A DNA stretch of 46,012 nt from an uncultured Prochlorococcus sp. (GTDB lineage Bacteria > Cyanobacteriota > Cyanobacteriia > PCC-6307 > Cyanobiaceae), in NCBI GenBank assembly GCA_902534675.1, contig CACAQQ010000006.1, forward strand, positions 1 to 46,012. Direction: 5' to 3'. Positions 9,850 through 20,189 of the stretch are shown in pieces. A model generated the notes under the pieces. That model was not told the origin of the DNA. It worked only from the letters and a program-made list of their open reading frames with translations, and ran no database searches. The stretch's first letter is position 1, and the number at the start of each line of letters is the position of its first letter. A program made the position numbers and the translations under genes.

Positions 9850-10305
9850 TTACTTTTTCTCACCAATTATATGTACATTTATAATTCTTTCTTTTTGATC
9901 AAATCTATGTTCCCATAAATATACTGCTTGCCATGTGCCAAGCATGATTTTTCCTTCTTGAAAGCTCAAAGATAAAGAAGTGTTTGTTAAAGATGTTTTA
10001 ATATGCGCGGGCATATCGTCAGATCCTTCTTGATAATGTTTATATGTAATTGCTTCTCTGTTCTTTGACAAGGTTAAGTATGAATCATATGGGACTATAG
10101 ATTGCATATATTTTTTTAAGTCTAAAAGTACATTTGGATCTGCATTCTCATTAATTGTTAAGCTGCAACTGGTATGAAGTGCAGTTAAATTGAAAATTCC
10201 TGAATGAAAATTATTCTTTTCAAGAAATAAATTTAAATCATTTGTGATGTCAATAAAACCCTCTCCATGGGTTAAAAATTCTAATTTTGAAAATATTTGT
10301 TCCAT
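9850..10305 (-). CDS. YjbQ / UPF0047 family protein (secondary thiamine-phosphate synthase type)
   Basis: LTALHTSCSLTINENADPNVLLDL...EGSDDMPAHIKTSL...GKIMLGTWQAVYLWEHR. Confidence 0.9.
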   Translation of the reverse strand: MEQIFSKLEFLTHGEGFIDITNDLNLFLEKNNFHSGIFNLTALHTSCSLTINENADPNVLLDLKKYMQSIVPYDSYLTLSKNREAITYKHYQEGSDDMPAHIKTSLTNTSLSLSFQEGKIMLGTWQAVYLWEHRFDQKERIINVHIIGEKK

Positions 10306-10338
10306 ATTAGTCCAAACTCAATTAATTGATATTCTATT

Positions 10339-11919
10339 ATGGATAAACAATGTATGTTTTTCTACAGACATGAAAATTTTTATCTTAAAATAAATCTAAT
10401 TAAATCTAAATCTTTGGCCGAAATTCAATGGAATAAGCTAGGGGCTTATCTTAAAGAAACTCAAATATTAGGTTCAATCCAAAATATACTTTATTGGGAT
10501 CAGAATACTGGAATGCCAAAGAAAGGTGCTTCTTGGAGGTCTGAACAACTTACTTATATTGCAAAAGTATTGCATAAAAGAAATTCTTCCGAGGAATTTT
10601 CTAATTTAATACAATCTGCTAAAAATGAACTAGCAGATATTGAACGAAATTCCGATAATCAACTTTTCATAAAATATAAAGAAAGAAATATTAGTCTTTT
10701 ATTGAAGGAATTTAATAGAGAAAGAAACTTAGATCCTAAATTAGTTGAGTCTCTAGCAAAGGCCAAATCTAAAGGGTATGAAAGCTGGCAAGAAGCTAAG
10801 GAAAAATCAGATTTTAAAATTTTTCTTCCTTTCTTTGAAGAATTAGTTAAACTGCGGATTGAAGAGGCAAAACAAATATCAGATCAATATTCACCATGGG
10901 AAACTTTAGCCCAACCCTATGAGCCTGAATTAACTTTAAAGTGGCTGAATAAAATGTTCCAGCCTTTGAAAGACACTCTCCCAGAGTTGATTAGAGGTAT
11001 TAATAAATCTAAGAAATATTACTGGGATTTGAGTCCAGAATCTCAACATAATTTATGTTCTCGATTACTTGATGAGTTTGGGAGAGATAAAGATCTAGTT
11101 GTTGTTGGTAAATCTCCCCATCCTTTTTCGATTACATTAGGGCCTAATGATTACAGGATTACGACAAGAATTGTCGAAGGTGAACCATTATCAAGTTTTT
11201 TAGCAACTGCGCATGAGTGGGGGCATTCTATTTATGAGCAGGGGTTGCCATCTCAAAGTCATCAATGGTTTTCTTGGCCGTTAGGTCAAGCAACCTCTAT
11301 GGGTATTCATGAAAGTCAATCTTTATTTTGGGAAAATAGAATAGTTAAATCCAAATCTTTTTCTAAAAGATTTTTTAACAAATTTGTTGCAGCTGGATGT
11401 ACATTAAATAATTATTTTGATCTATGGAAATCTATTAATCATTTGGAAGCAGGATTAAATAGGGTTGAGGCAGATGAATTGACTTATGGCTTACACATTT
11501 TGGTTAGAACCGAACTAGAAATAGATTTAATTGAAGGAGGCTTACCCGCTGAAGATATTCCAGAGGAATGGAATAAAAGATATGGTGAACTTTTAGGAAT
11601 AAAACCATCTAATGATTCAGAAGGTTGTCTTCAAGATGTTCATTGGAGTGAAGGTGCGTTTGGATATTTCCCTTCATATTTGCTAGGTCATCTTATAAGT
11701 GCGCAAATATCTTTTCAAATGGAAAGAGAAATTGGTTTGATAGATGATTTAATCCAAAATGGTGAATATCAAAAAATCATATTTTGGTTAAGAAATAATG
11801 TTCATAAATATGGCAGGTCAGTTAATTCTATGGAATTAATAAGGACGGTAACTAAAGAAGAACTATCACCAAACTATTTTATTAATCATTTAAAGTCTAA
11901 AATAAACGATTTTTGCTGA
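10339..11919 (+). CDS. Carboxypeptidase Taq (M32) family metallopeptidase
   Basis: HEWGHSIYEQGLP (HExxH), GIHESQSLFWEN, NILYWDQNTGMP motifs of M32. Confidence 0.92.
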   Translation: MDKQCMFFYRHENFYLKINLIKSKSLAEIQWNKLGAYLKETQILGSIQNILYWDQNTGMPKKGASWRSEQLTYIAKVLHKRNSSEEFSNLIQSAKNELADIERNSDNQLFIKYKERNISLLLKEFNRERNLDPKLVESLAKAKSKGYESWQEAKEKSDFKIFLPFFEELVKLRIEEAKQISDQYSPWETLAQPYEPELTLKWLNKMFQPLKDTLPELIRGINKSKKYYWDLSPESQHNLCSRLLDEFGRDKDLVVVGKSPHPFSITLGPNDYRITTRIVEGEPLSSFLATAHEWGHSIYEQGLPSQSHQWFSWPLGQATSMGIHESQSLFWENRIVKSKSFSKRFFNKFVAAGCTLNNYFDLWKSINHLEAGLNRVEADELTYGLHILVRTELEIDLIEGGLPAEDIPEEWNKRYGELLGIKPSNDSEGCLQDVHWSEGAFGYFPSYLLGHLISAQISFQMEREIGLIDDLIQNGEYQKIIFWLRNNVHKYGRSVNSMELIRTVTKEELSPNYFINHLKSKINDFC

Positions 11920-11982
11920 AAAATTACTTTTAAAGAATTTGGTTGAGTGTGAGGATGTAAGATAAATAAAAATTATTTCTTG

Positions 11983-12570
11983 ATGGCAAACCTTAATCAA
12001 CCCCCAAGTAGGGTTACACCAAATTTATTACACATACTAAATGCGTTCACTGATAGCTCAAATACAATAATAAACACTATTGTTGAATTGAACTCTAATA
12101 CTATAAATAAATATGAATTAATTACAGAAACGGGCCACCTTAAACTTGATAGGGTAGGTTATTCTTCACTCGCTTATCCTTTTGCTTATGGATGTATACC
12201 AAGGACATGGGATGAAGATGGAGATCCACTTGATGTCGAAATTGTTAGTGTAACTGAGCCATTGATACCTGGATCTATTGTGGAAGCAAGGATTATTGGG
12301 GTGATGAAATTTGATGATGGTGGAGAGGTTGATGATAAGGTAATAGCGGTTCTCGCAGATGATAAAAGAATGGATCATATCTCAAGTTTTGAAGACCTTG
12401 GAGATCATTGGTTAAAAGAAACAAAGTATTATTGGGAGCACTACAAAGATCTAAAAAAACCTGGAACATGTACTGTTAATGGTTTTTTTGGGATAGAAGA
12501 AGCTGTTAAAGTGATTAAAGATTGTGAAGAGAGATACAAAAAAGAAATTGATCCTAAATTAGTAAATTAA
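11983..12570 (+). CDS. ppa: Inorganic pyrophosphatase, family I, divergent paralog with complete active site
   Basis: E..(8)K.E (VELNSNTINKYEL), LDRV, YPFAYG, DGDPLD, KFDDGGEVDDK, HYKDL. ORF track starts at TTG 11980; ATG at 11983 is equally likely. Confidence 0.9.
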   Translation: MANLNQPPSRVTPNLLHILNAFTDSSNTIINTIVELNSNTINKYELITETGHLKLDRVGYSSLAYPFAYGCIPRTWDEDGDPLDVEIVSVTEPLIPGSIVEARIIGVMKFDDGGEVDDKVIAVLADDKRMDHISSFEDLGDHWLKETKYYWEHYKDLKKPGTCTVNGFFGIEEAVKVIKDCEERYKKEIDPKLVN

Positions 12571-12576
12571 CAAATT

Positions 12577-13527
12577 TTATTTTTCTCTAAATTTTTCAAA
12601 TATTTCGCTTAGTATTTCTTCGGCACCTTGCTGCTTTAATTTTTTAGCTAGTGCTTTGCCTACTTCTTCGGGATCATTAATATTGCCAATACATTGATCT
12701 TTAATAAGCCTTTCTCCATCAAGAGATGCAACCATACCAGTAAGGCAAAGTTGTTCATTATCAATTTTACTATTAACACCTATTGGGACTTGGCATCCAC
12801 CTTCAAGCTCTCTTAAAAAAGCCCTTTCAGCCAGACATCTTTGACTAGTGGGTTTATCCTCTAAGACATTTATAATTTCTAAAACTTTTTTATCATCAGA
12901 TTTACATTCAATGCCTAAGGCTCCTTGGCCAACGGCATGAAGGGAAATTTCACTTGGTATAATTTGGTGAATTCTTGACTCAAAGCCCAATCTCTTTAAA
13001 CCAGCGGCCGCAAGAATTATACAATCAAATTCCCCGTCATCTAATTTTTCAATTCTTGTAATAACATTTCCCCTGATATCTTTGAAAACAAGATGTGGGT
13101 ACTTATTTCTTAATTGTGCAAGTCTTCTTAGAGAGCTTGTTCCAACAATTGAACCTTCAGGTAAAGTTTCTAATTTATAACAGTTATTTTTTTTGCTTAC
13201 GACTAAAGCATCTGCAGGATCTTCTCTTTTTGTAATGCATCCTAATTTAAGGCCATTAGGCAAATTGGTTGGTAAATCTTTAAGAGAATGTACTGCTATA
13301 TCTGCATGGCCCACCAGCATTTGCGCTTCAAGTTCTTTTGTAAATAAGCCTTTGTCGCCTATTTTCGCTAAGGCTACATCCAGGATTTTGTCACCTTGAG
13401 TTGCCATGGCTTCAACAGATACCTCTAAATTGGGAATATTCCTCTCTAGTTGATCTTTAACCCATAAAGTTTGAACCATTGCTAGTTTGCTTCTTCTACT
13501 AGCTATTTTCAGCTTAAAATTAGTCAT
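12577..13527 (-). CDS. hemC: Porphobilinogen deaminase (hydroxymethylbilane synthase)
   Basis: [58 protein letters not shown]. Confidence 0.95.
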   Translation of the reverse strand: MTNFKLKIASRRSKLAMVQTLWVKDQLERNIPNLEVSVEAMATQGDKILDVALAKIGDKGLFTKELEAQMLVGHADIAVHSLKDLPTNLPNGLKLGCITKREDPADALVVSKKNNCYKLETLPEGSIVGTSSLRRLAQLRNKYPHLVFKDIRGNVITRIEKLDDGEFDCIILAAAGLKRLGFESRIHQIIPSEISLHAVGQGALGIECKSDDKKVLEIINVLEDKPTSQRCLAERAFLRELEGGCQVPIGVNSKIDNEQLCLTGMVASLDGERLIKDQCIGNINDPEEVGKALAKKLKQQGAEEILSEIFEKFREK

Positions 13528-13623
13528 TAAATATTATTTTGATTTTGAATTAAAATAAAGTCGAATCTATTTTAAGCTATTCTTTTGCAAGTTTCTAAAG
13601 CTAAAAATTATACTTAACTTTTT

Positions 13624-14805
13624 TTATTTTATATATTCTTTTAAAACCCCATTTCGATTTGGATGTCTTAACTTTCTAAGAGCTTTTGCTTCTATTTGTC
13701 TAATTCTTTCTCTAGTCACATCAAAAATCTGTCCAATTTCTTCAAGAGTTTTCATTCTTCCGTCATCAATTCCATACCTCAATCTAAGAACATCTCTTTC
13801 CCTTGGACTTAGAGTTGCAAGCACTCCCTCTAAATCTTCCCTTAATAAAGTTTTAGAAACATCTTGCTCTGGATTTTCTATGTCAGCTTCAATGAAGTCT
13901 CCAAGTCTTGAGTCTTCTTCTTTACCTATTGGAGTTTCTAAAGAAATTGGCAGCTGAGCACTTTTGGCTATAAATCTTAATTTCTCAATTGTCATTTCCA
14001 TACTTTCAGCAATTTCTTCTTCACTTGGCTTCCTTCCAAATTCTTGGCTAAGAACTTTTGTGGTTTTTTTAATTCTGGATATCGTTTCATATAAATGAAC
14101 TGGCAATCTAATAGTCCTACTTTGATCTGCAATTGCTCTAGTGATGGCTTGGCGAATCCACCAGGTGGCATAAGTAGAGAATTTATAACCTTTTTCATGG
14201 TCAAATTTTTCCGCTGCCCTGATCAACCCTAAACTTCCTTCTTGTATTAAATCTTGAAATGATAAACCTCTATTCATATATTTTTTTGCAATGGAAACAA
14301 CCAATCTTAAATTTGATTGAACCATTTTTTCTTTGGCTCTTCTTCCTAAAAGAAGTCTTCTTCTGAATTTGGAAAGGGGCATATCTATTAATTCGGCCCA
14401 TTCTCTAACAGATGGGAAATGGCCCTTCTCAGACTCATATTGAGTTGCTAGTTCTTCTAATTGAAGTAAATCAGCAATTTTTCTTGCAAGTTCAATTTCT
14501 TCGTCGGGTCTTAAAAGTCTAATTCTTCCAATCTCTTGGAGGTAAACTCTTATTGAATCTTCAGTGTATATCCCTTTTGGTCCAATCTTTATATTCCCAA
14601 GACCTTTTTCTTCTTCATCAGAATCACTAAATTCATTATTATTTTGTATGTTTCTTTCGTTTAAATCTGAGGATGACTGCAAATTTTGAATATTTCTATT
14701 ACTATCTAATGCAATTTCAGTTTCTGAATCGGTATTAATTTTTTTATTAATCTTTTTTTTCGACATAGACTTAGAATCTTTTGATTCTGCTGCGACTGGA
14801 CACAT
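13624..14805 (-). CDS. sigA: Principal RNA polymerase sigma factor (RpoD/SigA)
   Basis: [72 protein letters not shown]; region 4 [20 protein letters not shown]. Confidence 0.96.
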   Translation of the reverse strand: MCPVAAESKDSKSMSKKKINKKINTDSETEIALDSNRNIQNLQSSSDLNERNIQNNNEFSDSDEEEKGLGNIKIGPKGIYTEDSIRVYLQEIGRIRLLRPDEEIELARKIADLLQLEELATQYESEKGHFPSVREWAELIDMPLSKFRRRLLLGRRAKEKMVQSNLRLVVSIAKKYMNRGLSFQDLIQEGSLGLIRAAEKFDHEKGYKFSTYATWWIRQAITRAIADQSRTIRLPVHLYETISRIKKTTKVLSQEFGRKPSEEEIAESMEMTIEKLRFIAKSAQLPISLETPIGKEEDSRLGDFIEADIENPEQDVSKTLLREDLEGVLATLSPRERDVLRLRYGIDDGRMKTLEEIGQIFDVTRERIRQIEAKALRKLRHPNRNGVLKEYIK

Positions 14806-14940
14806 AATTTACTCCTTTCTACGGTGAATTTAACTAGATAAAATTTTATTTAGGGCTAATTTATACATTTAGTAGTAAAAATCTCCTTAATGTTAAAAAG
14901 AACTTTTTCGCAAAATGTTAATAAAAAAAGTTTTTCTAAA

Positions 14941-14969
14941 TTGTTGAAAAATTTAAATAGTGCTATAGA
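14941..14969 (+). promoter_or_regulatory. Sigma70-type promoter for the adjacent ncRNA candidate
   Basis: -35 TTGTTG (14941-14946), 17-nt spacer, -10 TATAGA (14964-14969). Confidence 0.55.
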
Positions 14970-14975
14970 TTACCT

Positions 14976-15125
14976 AAAGTAAAAAGTCTTGGGATTTCTC
15001 AGACAGGCAGATCAGTTTTTGAGTTTTTACTCAATGATCCAAGCTTCATGTCTCCCTTAAGAGCAGGATACTTACAATGTGCAAAAAACACTTTGTGGAA
15101 TGTTCAACAATCCAATACTAAGAAA
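14976..15125 (+). ncRNA. Structured small RNA candidate, possibly 6S RNA (Yfr7-like)
   Basis: By-eye folding: closing stem AGUCUUGGGAUU (14985-14996) with AAUCCAAUACU (15109-15119); left hairpin AGACA..GAUCA..UGAGUUUUUACUCA..UGAUC..UGUCU; right hairpin ACAAUGUG-CAAAAAA-CACUUUGU. Less AT-rich than its flank. Ends are approximate. Confidence 0.5.
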
Positions 15126-15130
15126 AAGTT

Positions 15131-17407
15131 TTGAAGCCGGCAAGTAATCAGTTTTCGAATATCTCTTATAAATTCGAGGTTTTGCTTGATATAGGTAGTA
15201 CTAGGAGTAGCTTTTACTATTTAGATGGAAAAAATCTTGGTGTAGAAGTTGGTGATATTGTAACTGTAAAACTTAGAGAGAGGTTATTAAATGGGTTAGT
15301 GATATCCAAAGAAAACTTTCTGAAAATTAATATAAATGAAACAAATATTACTGAAAGAAGAAGTATAAAATATTTGTTTGTTGAAAATATTTTACAGAAA
15401 AAAATAGTTGATGAATGGTGGAGAAAATGGATAGAGTCCCTTGCTTCTATTTATATGGTTAGCAATTTAAAAATGTATAAAACGGCATTCCCACCAGGTT
15501 GGATTGGTAAATATAAAAAAAATTCTGAAGGGTTCAAAGATCAAATTTGGATTGAAACTACAAAAGAATTTGATAATAGAAAAAATAAATTGACCAAGAA
15601 AGAATTTTTATTAATAAATAATTTGCCCAAGAAAGGTAATTGGCAAAGTCAATTAATCAAGTCTGGGTTTAATTACCCCCTAATTAACACAATGGTTAGT
15701 AAAAATTACCTTGTTAAATCTAAAAGGAAGAAATCAACTAATCCTAAATTAAATTGCTTTTTAAGTGATCCTAGTGCAATTAAAAAACCAAATCTTACAA
15801 GAGAGCAGAAAATTGCATTTCAAGAATTTCAATCAATGAAACCTGGAAATGTGCTAGTGCTATGGGGCGAAACAGGTTCAGGTAAAACAGAAGTTTATAT
15901 GAGAATGTCTGAATATCAATTGGTTAATAAAAAAAGTTGTTTAATACTTGCCCCAGAAATTGGACTGATTCCTCAACTTATTGATAGATTTAGTAGTCGA
16001 TTTAAAAATGTCGTTTATGAATATCATAGTAACTGCTCTTCAAACCATAGAACTTTAGTTTGGAAGAAAATCATTAATACTAATGAACCTTTAATAGTAA
16101 TAGGAACAAGGTCAGCAGTATTTCTCCCAATTAAAAATCTAGGATTAATAATTATGGATGAAGAACATGATTCTTCATATAAGCAAGATAGTCCTATGCC
16201 TTGTTATGACGCAAGAGAAGTTGCTATTGAAATAGTAAAAATGAATTCTGCAAAGCTCATTTTTGGAAGCGCAACCCCATCAATGCAGACCTGGAAAAAA
16301 TGTATATATGAAGAGAATTTTAAGTTGGTAAGAATGATGCAAAGGACCTCATTGAATGAGGTTCCTGAAATAAGAATTATTGATATGCGGGATGAATTTA
16401 AGAAAGGAAATATGAAAATTTTTTCTAGCGAATTATTAGAATTAATTCCTAAACTACCCTTAAAGAATGAACAAGCAATAATTTTGATCCCTAGAAGGGG
16501 ACATAGTGGTTTTTTAAGTTGTAGGAATTGTGGATACTTAATAAATTGTCCAAATTGTGACGTCCCTTTATCAGTACATCTCGGTTCGCAAGGAAAAAAA
16601 TGGTTAAGCTGTCATTGGTGTGATCATAAATCGAGACCGATAAATCGTTGCCCAGATTGTAATTCTAATGCCTTCAAACCTTTTGGAATAGGGACACAAA
16701 GAGTTATAGAGTTTTTAAATGAAGAATTTCCTGAATTAAGAGTTCTTCGTTTTGATCGAGATACAACCTCAGTAAAGGATGGTCATAGAGATATTCTTAC
16801 AAAGTTTTCTAGGGGTGATGCAGATATTCTTGTAGGAACTCAAATGTTGGCAAAAGGGATTGACATTCCCAATATTACTCTTTCAGTAGTAATAGCAGCA
16901 GATGGCTTGCTGCATCGTCCAGATATTTCGTCAGAAGAAAAATCATTACAATTGTTTTTGCAATTAGCTGGGAGGGCAGGCAGGGCTCAAAAAAAAGGAA
17001 AAGTTATTTTTCAAACATATAAACCTAACCATCCTGTAATTTCATATCTTCAGCAAAGAGATTACGAAAGATTTTTAATTGAAAATTCGAAATTGAGAAA
17101 AGATGCCAATTTATTCCCATTTTGCAAGATTTGTCTTCTTAAATTATCAGGTGAAAATTATGAATTAACTGAATCAATTGCAATAAAATTAGCAAAATAT
17201 CTACTTAATTTTTGTGAAAAAAAGAACTGGAAATTAATTGGCCCTGCTCCTAGTTTAATTGCTAAAGTTGGCAAGAAATTTAGATGGCAGATTTTAATAC
17301 ATGGTCCTGAAGGCTCAAAGATACCTTTGCCAGATAGATTTCTATTATGGAAACTTATTCCAAAAACTGTTTTTTTAACAATTGATGTTAATCCAGTAGA
17401 GTTGTAA
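15131..17407 (+). CDS. priA: Primosomal protein N' (PriA helicase)
   Basis: LWGETGSGKTEVYM, IMDEEHDSSYKQ, zinc-binding CRNCGYLINCPNCDVPLSVH / CHWCDHKSRPINRCPDCNS, GTQMLAKGIDIPNITLSVVIAADGLLHRPD. TTG start is uncertain. Confidence 0.94.
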   Translation: MKPASNQFSNISYKFEVLLDIGSTRSSFYYLDGKNLGVEVGDIVTVKLRERLLNGLVISKENFLKININETNITERRSIKYLFVENILQKKIVDEWWRKWIESLASIYMVSNLKMYKTAFPPGWIGKYKKNSEGFKDQIWIETTKEFDNRKNKLTKKEFLLINNLPKKGNWQSQLIKSGFNYPLINTMVSKNYLVKSKRKKSTNPKLNCFLSDPSAIKKPNLTREQKIAFQEFQSMKPGNVLVLWGETGSGKTEVYMRMSEYQLVNKKSCLILAPEIGLIPQLIDRFSSRFKNVVYEYHSNCSSNHRTLVWKKIINTNEPLIVIGTRSAVFLPIKNLGLIIMDEEHDSSYKQDSPMPCYDAREVAIEIVKMNSAKLIFGSATPSMQTWKKCIYEENFKLVRMMQRTSLNEVPEIRIIDMRDEFKKGNMKIFSSELLELIPKLPLKNEQAIILIPRRGHSGFLSCRNCGYLINCPNCDVPLSVHLGSQGKKWLSCHWCDHKSRPINRCPDCNSNAFKPFGIGTQRVIEFLNEEFPELRVLRFDRDTTSVKDGHRDILTKFSRGDADILVGTQMLAKGIDIPNITLSVVIAADGLLHRPDISSEEKSLQLFLQLAGRAGRAQKKGKVIFQTYKPNHPVISYLQQRDYERFLIENSKLRKDANLFPFCKICLLKLSGENYELTESIAIKLAKYLLNFCEKKNWKLIGPAPSLIAKVGKKFRWQILIHGPEGSKIPLPDRFLLWKLIPKTVFLTIDVNPVEL

Positions 17408-18514
17408 TTACTTGGATGGAAGTTGAGGTAAATCTGAACCTAATTTAAATCTATAGAACCTTAATGAATAAGCTAATATTATGATTATAAAAATAATAGA
17501 TATTCCAATCAGAAATTTGTTGAGGCTCCAGAAAGAAAATTCTAGACTATTCATTTTCCCTTGATTTAAATTCCAAATTATTAGATTTCTTTTTATTTCT
17601 AAATTTGAATTATTTGTACCGGTAAGCCTAGCTTTATTAGGGTGAATAATTTTGAAAATGAGTTCTAAATCATCAATACCTTGAATAGAGTTAAGATCTA
17701 AATCTAATCTGTAGAAATATTTTTTAAAAAAAATGAAGTTTTTTTGAGTAGTTTTAATTTCCATATTTGTTGATCCTCCCGCTAACTCTCCTGCTGTATT
17801 TTGGATTATTTTAAGAACTTGCTTTGCATTCTCAAGATCGAGATTTTTATTTTTCATGGAAAAAGTTGATTCTTCTTGTCCAATTTCTGCGTCAAGAAAT
17901 ATATCTTTGACTTTCTCTTCAAATTTTAATTGCCAAGGAAATTTTTTAATGTATTTACTCTCTATAACAAGATTATTAGTTATTGAATCAATTTCACTAA
18001 GATCAAGAGTATCCTCAACTTTAACGCAGCCACTTAATAGTGGGATCAATAATAATAGTATTAAAAAAATGATCAGTGAAAAGCCCTTCTGAAAAGGTTT
18101 TGTTTCTCCAGTTGGTGTCTCAGTTACATTAATAAATTTTTTTTTCAATACTTCTCTTTTTTTGCGCAGTGAGTTAAGAGATTTTTTATTGAGTGATGAG
18201 TCGCTTTCAAACTGTACGTTCCAATTTTCTGGCTTTTTAATGTCAGGAGAGTCTATAACTTCCATCAAATATTTTGCATTTTCTCTCGTCTTATTATCGT
18301 AAGATTTTAGAAGTTCTTTACAAAACCTTTTAGCCTCCTCCTTTTTATTGATACCACAAAGAGCAGTAATTAAGATTGTTCTTAAATTTACTCCCTCTTT
18401 GCTTGATAAAGGAAATGATTCGATTATGGGCAAAAGAAATTCAATACAATAATGATACTCACCTTTAGCTAAAGCAAGTTCTACTGTTCCTAAAACTTGC
18501 TCATAAGTTTTCAT
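17408..18514 (-). CDS. DUF3153-type protein with N-terminal helical (TPR-like) extension and internal TM/lipobox-like motif
   Basis: Central LIIFLILLLLIPLLSGCVKVEDTLDLSEID resembles the start of cyanobacterial DUF3153 lipoproteins; C-terminal TM FLIGISIIFIIIILAYSL. Confidence 0.65.
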   Translation of the reverse strand: MKTYEQVLGTVELALAKGEYHYCIEFLLPIIESFPLSSKEGVNLRTILITALCGINKKEEAKRFCKELLKSYDNKTRENAKYLMEVIDSPDIKKPENWNVQFESDSSLNKKSLNSLRKKREVLKKKFINVTETPTGETKPFQKGFSLIIFLILLLLIPLLSGCVKVEDTLDLSEIDSITNNLVIESKYIKKFPWQLKFEEKVKDIFLDAEIGQEESTFSMKNKNLDLENAKQVLKIIQNTAGELAGGSTNMEIKTTQKNFIFFKKYFYRLDLDLNSIQGIDDLELIFKIIHPNKARLTGTNNSNLEIKRNLIIWNLNQGKMNSLEFSFWSLNKFLIGISIIFIIIILAYSLRFYRFKLGSDLPQLPSK

Positions 18515-18517
18515 GGT

Positions 18518-19369
18518 TTAGGCGACTATCATTGTACCTATTCCGGAATTTGTAAAAATCTCAAGAAGTAATGAATGTTCTATCCTTCCATCAATTATGT
18601 GAGCTGCTTTGACTCCTTGGGCTAAAGCTCTTATACAACATTCTGTCTTTGGAATCATACCTTCAGTCACAATTTTTTTATCAATAAAATCTCTTGCCTC
18701 TTTAAGATTAGTTTTTTCAACAAGACTATTTTTGTCATCTTTTTCTTTTAAAATCCCTTGAGTATCAGTAAGAAGAATAAGTTTTTCTGCATTTATTGCA
18801 GCAGCAATTTCTCCAGCAACAAAATCTGCATTGATGTTATGGGAAATACCCTCCAAGGTTGATCCAATGCTAGAAATAATTGGGATATATCCCTTAGAAA
18901 TAAGTGGATCTAATACTTCAGGATTGATTTTTGTAACTTCTCCCACTAATCCATGGCTCCCATCCCCTAGTTCTCTAGATTGAATTAAGTTGCCATCAAG
19001 ACCTGATATTCCCACAGCTAAGGATCCAGTTTTATTAATGCCTTTTACAATTTGTTTGTTAACTCTACCCATTAGAACCATCTCGACAACTTCCATTGTT
19101 TTTTGATCAGTAATTCTTAATCCATTTTCGAATTTAGGAGAAATTTCTAATTTCTTTAACCAATTATTAATCTCGGGACCACCTCCATGAATTACTATCG
19201 GACAAACCCCAACCGTTGATAAAAGTGCTATGTCTCTAAAAAAAGCATTTTTTAAATTATCATTCTCCATAACAGAGCCACCATACTTGATAACAATTTT
19301 TCTCCCTGAGAAACTTTGTATATATGGAAGTGCTTCGCTTAATATTGATACTCTTTGAGAATCATTCAT
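18518..19369 (-). CDS. argB: Acetylglutamate kinase
   Basis: [72 protein letters not shown]. Confidence 0.96.
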   Translation of the reverse strand: MNDSQRVSILSEALPYIQSFSGRKIVIKYGGSVMENDNLKNAFFRDIALLSTVGVCPIVIHGGGPEINNWLKKLEISPKFENGLRITDQKTMEVVEMVLMGRVNKQIVKGINKTGSLAVGISGLDGNLIQSRELGDGSHGLVGEVTKINPEVLDPLISKGYIPIISSIGSTLEGISHNINADFVAGEIAAAINAEKLILLTDTQGILKEKDDKNSLVEKTNLKEARDFIDKKIVTEGMIPKTECCIRALAQGVKAAHIIDGRIEHSLLLEIFTNSGIGTMIVA

Positions 19370-19433
19370 TATTAAAATTCATTAAAACTTGATTGAATTG
19401 AGAAATTAGGTTTTTACAAATATATCCCTATAT

Positions 19434-19964
19434 TCAATAAAAGAGAATAAAATCAAATTCTTTTTTATTATCGTCGATAATAAATTCTGATTCAAGACCT
19501 TTGACGAAAAACCTATTTAATCTTTCTTGTTTTTCAATCCATTTTTCTAGAGGGACAGCGTTTAATTCGAAACGCATTCTGAGACCATTTTTTTCTTCCT
19601 TTGTAATTTCTTCTATTTCTTTTAATTGAGGGGGGTTATCCTCGTCCCACAAATTTAAAGATTCTAATGACGATTCAAGATGAGCTTTTATCCCATACCT
19701 CCATCTCGTAACATCTTTAACTAGTGCTGTTAATTCTTTTGGTCTGTTAAATTTATTTGTCGCAAAATTTATCTTGTCAAACAATTCTACAGGAGGTATT
19801 TCGGAAGTCTTTAAGCCTAATCCAATTAGGAAAATAGGTACTCCATAAAAAAAAGTAGGTACACTTAAATTCACTGAGTCTGTAAAATAAGCAGTCATCC
19901 CAACAAAAGCTAATATACCCCCAGCTGTTACGATTAAGTTTCCAGGCGATAAGTATTTCTTCAT
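19434..19964 (-). CDS. DUF2854-like membrane protein
   Basis: Two N-terminal TM helices (NLIVTAGGILAFVGMTAYF; FFYGVPIFLIGLGLKTSEIPPVE), consistent with a conserved cyanobacterial/plastid family (from recall). Confidence 0.6.
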   Translation of the reverse strand: MKKYLSPGNLIVTAGGILAFVGMTAYFTDSVNLSVPTFFYGVPIFLIGLGLKTSEIPPVELFDKINFATNKFNRPKELTALVKDVTRWRYGIKAHLESSLESLNLWDEDNPPQLKEIEEITKEEKNGLRMRFELNAVPLEKWIEKQERLNRFFVKGLESEFIIDDNKKEFDFILFY

Positions 19965-19978
19965 TTTGATTTAGTAGA

Positions 19979-20188
19979 ATGATTTTAGATGGGCTAACAA
20001 GTATTATGCAAGATCCTAATACTGCAAATCAAGGAGATTTAATTTTTAAACTTGATCAAGATAGAGCATGGCTACTAGAAAATCTTGATAAGGGTAAATG
20101 GCCTGAAATCAGAAGCGAACTTGCCGCACTTGAAAGAAAAATAAGCAAATTAATTATAAGTGTTCAAGAAAATAATGTTGATATTTGA
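19979..20188 (+). CDS. Small conserved-type hypothetical protein (69 aa)
   Basis: Complete ORF between convergent/divergent neighbours, good coding character. Confidence 0.6.
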   Translation: MILDGLTSIMQDPNTANQGDLIFKLDQDRAWLLENLDKGKWPEIRSELAALERKISKLIISVQENNVDI

Positions 20189-20189
20189 T

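Noticed and set aside
13193-13399. Plus-strand ORF inside hemC
   Set aside because: Antisense shadow ORF of a strongly conserved gene.
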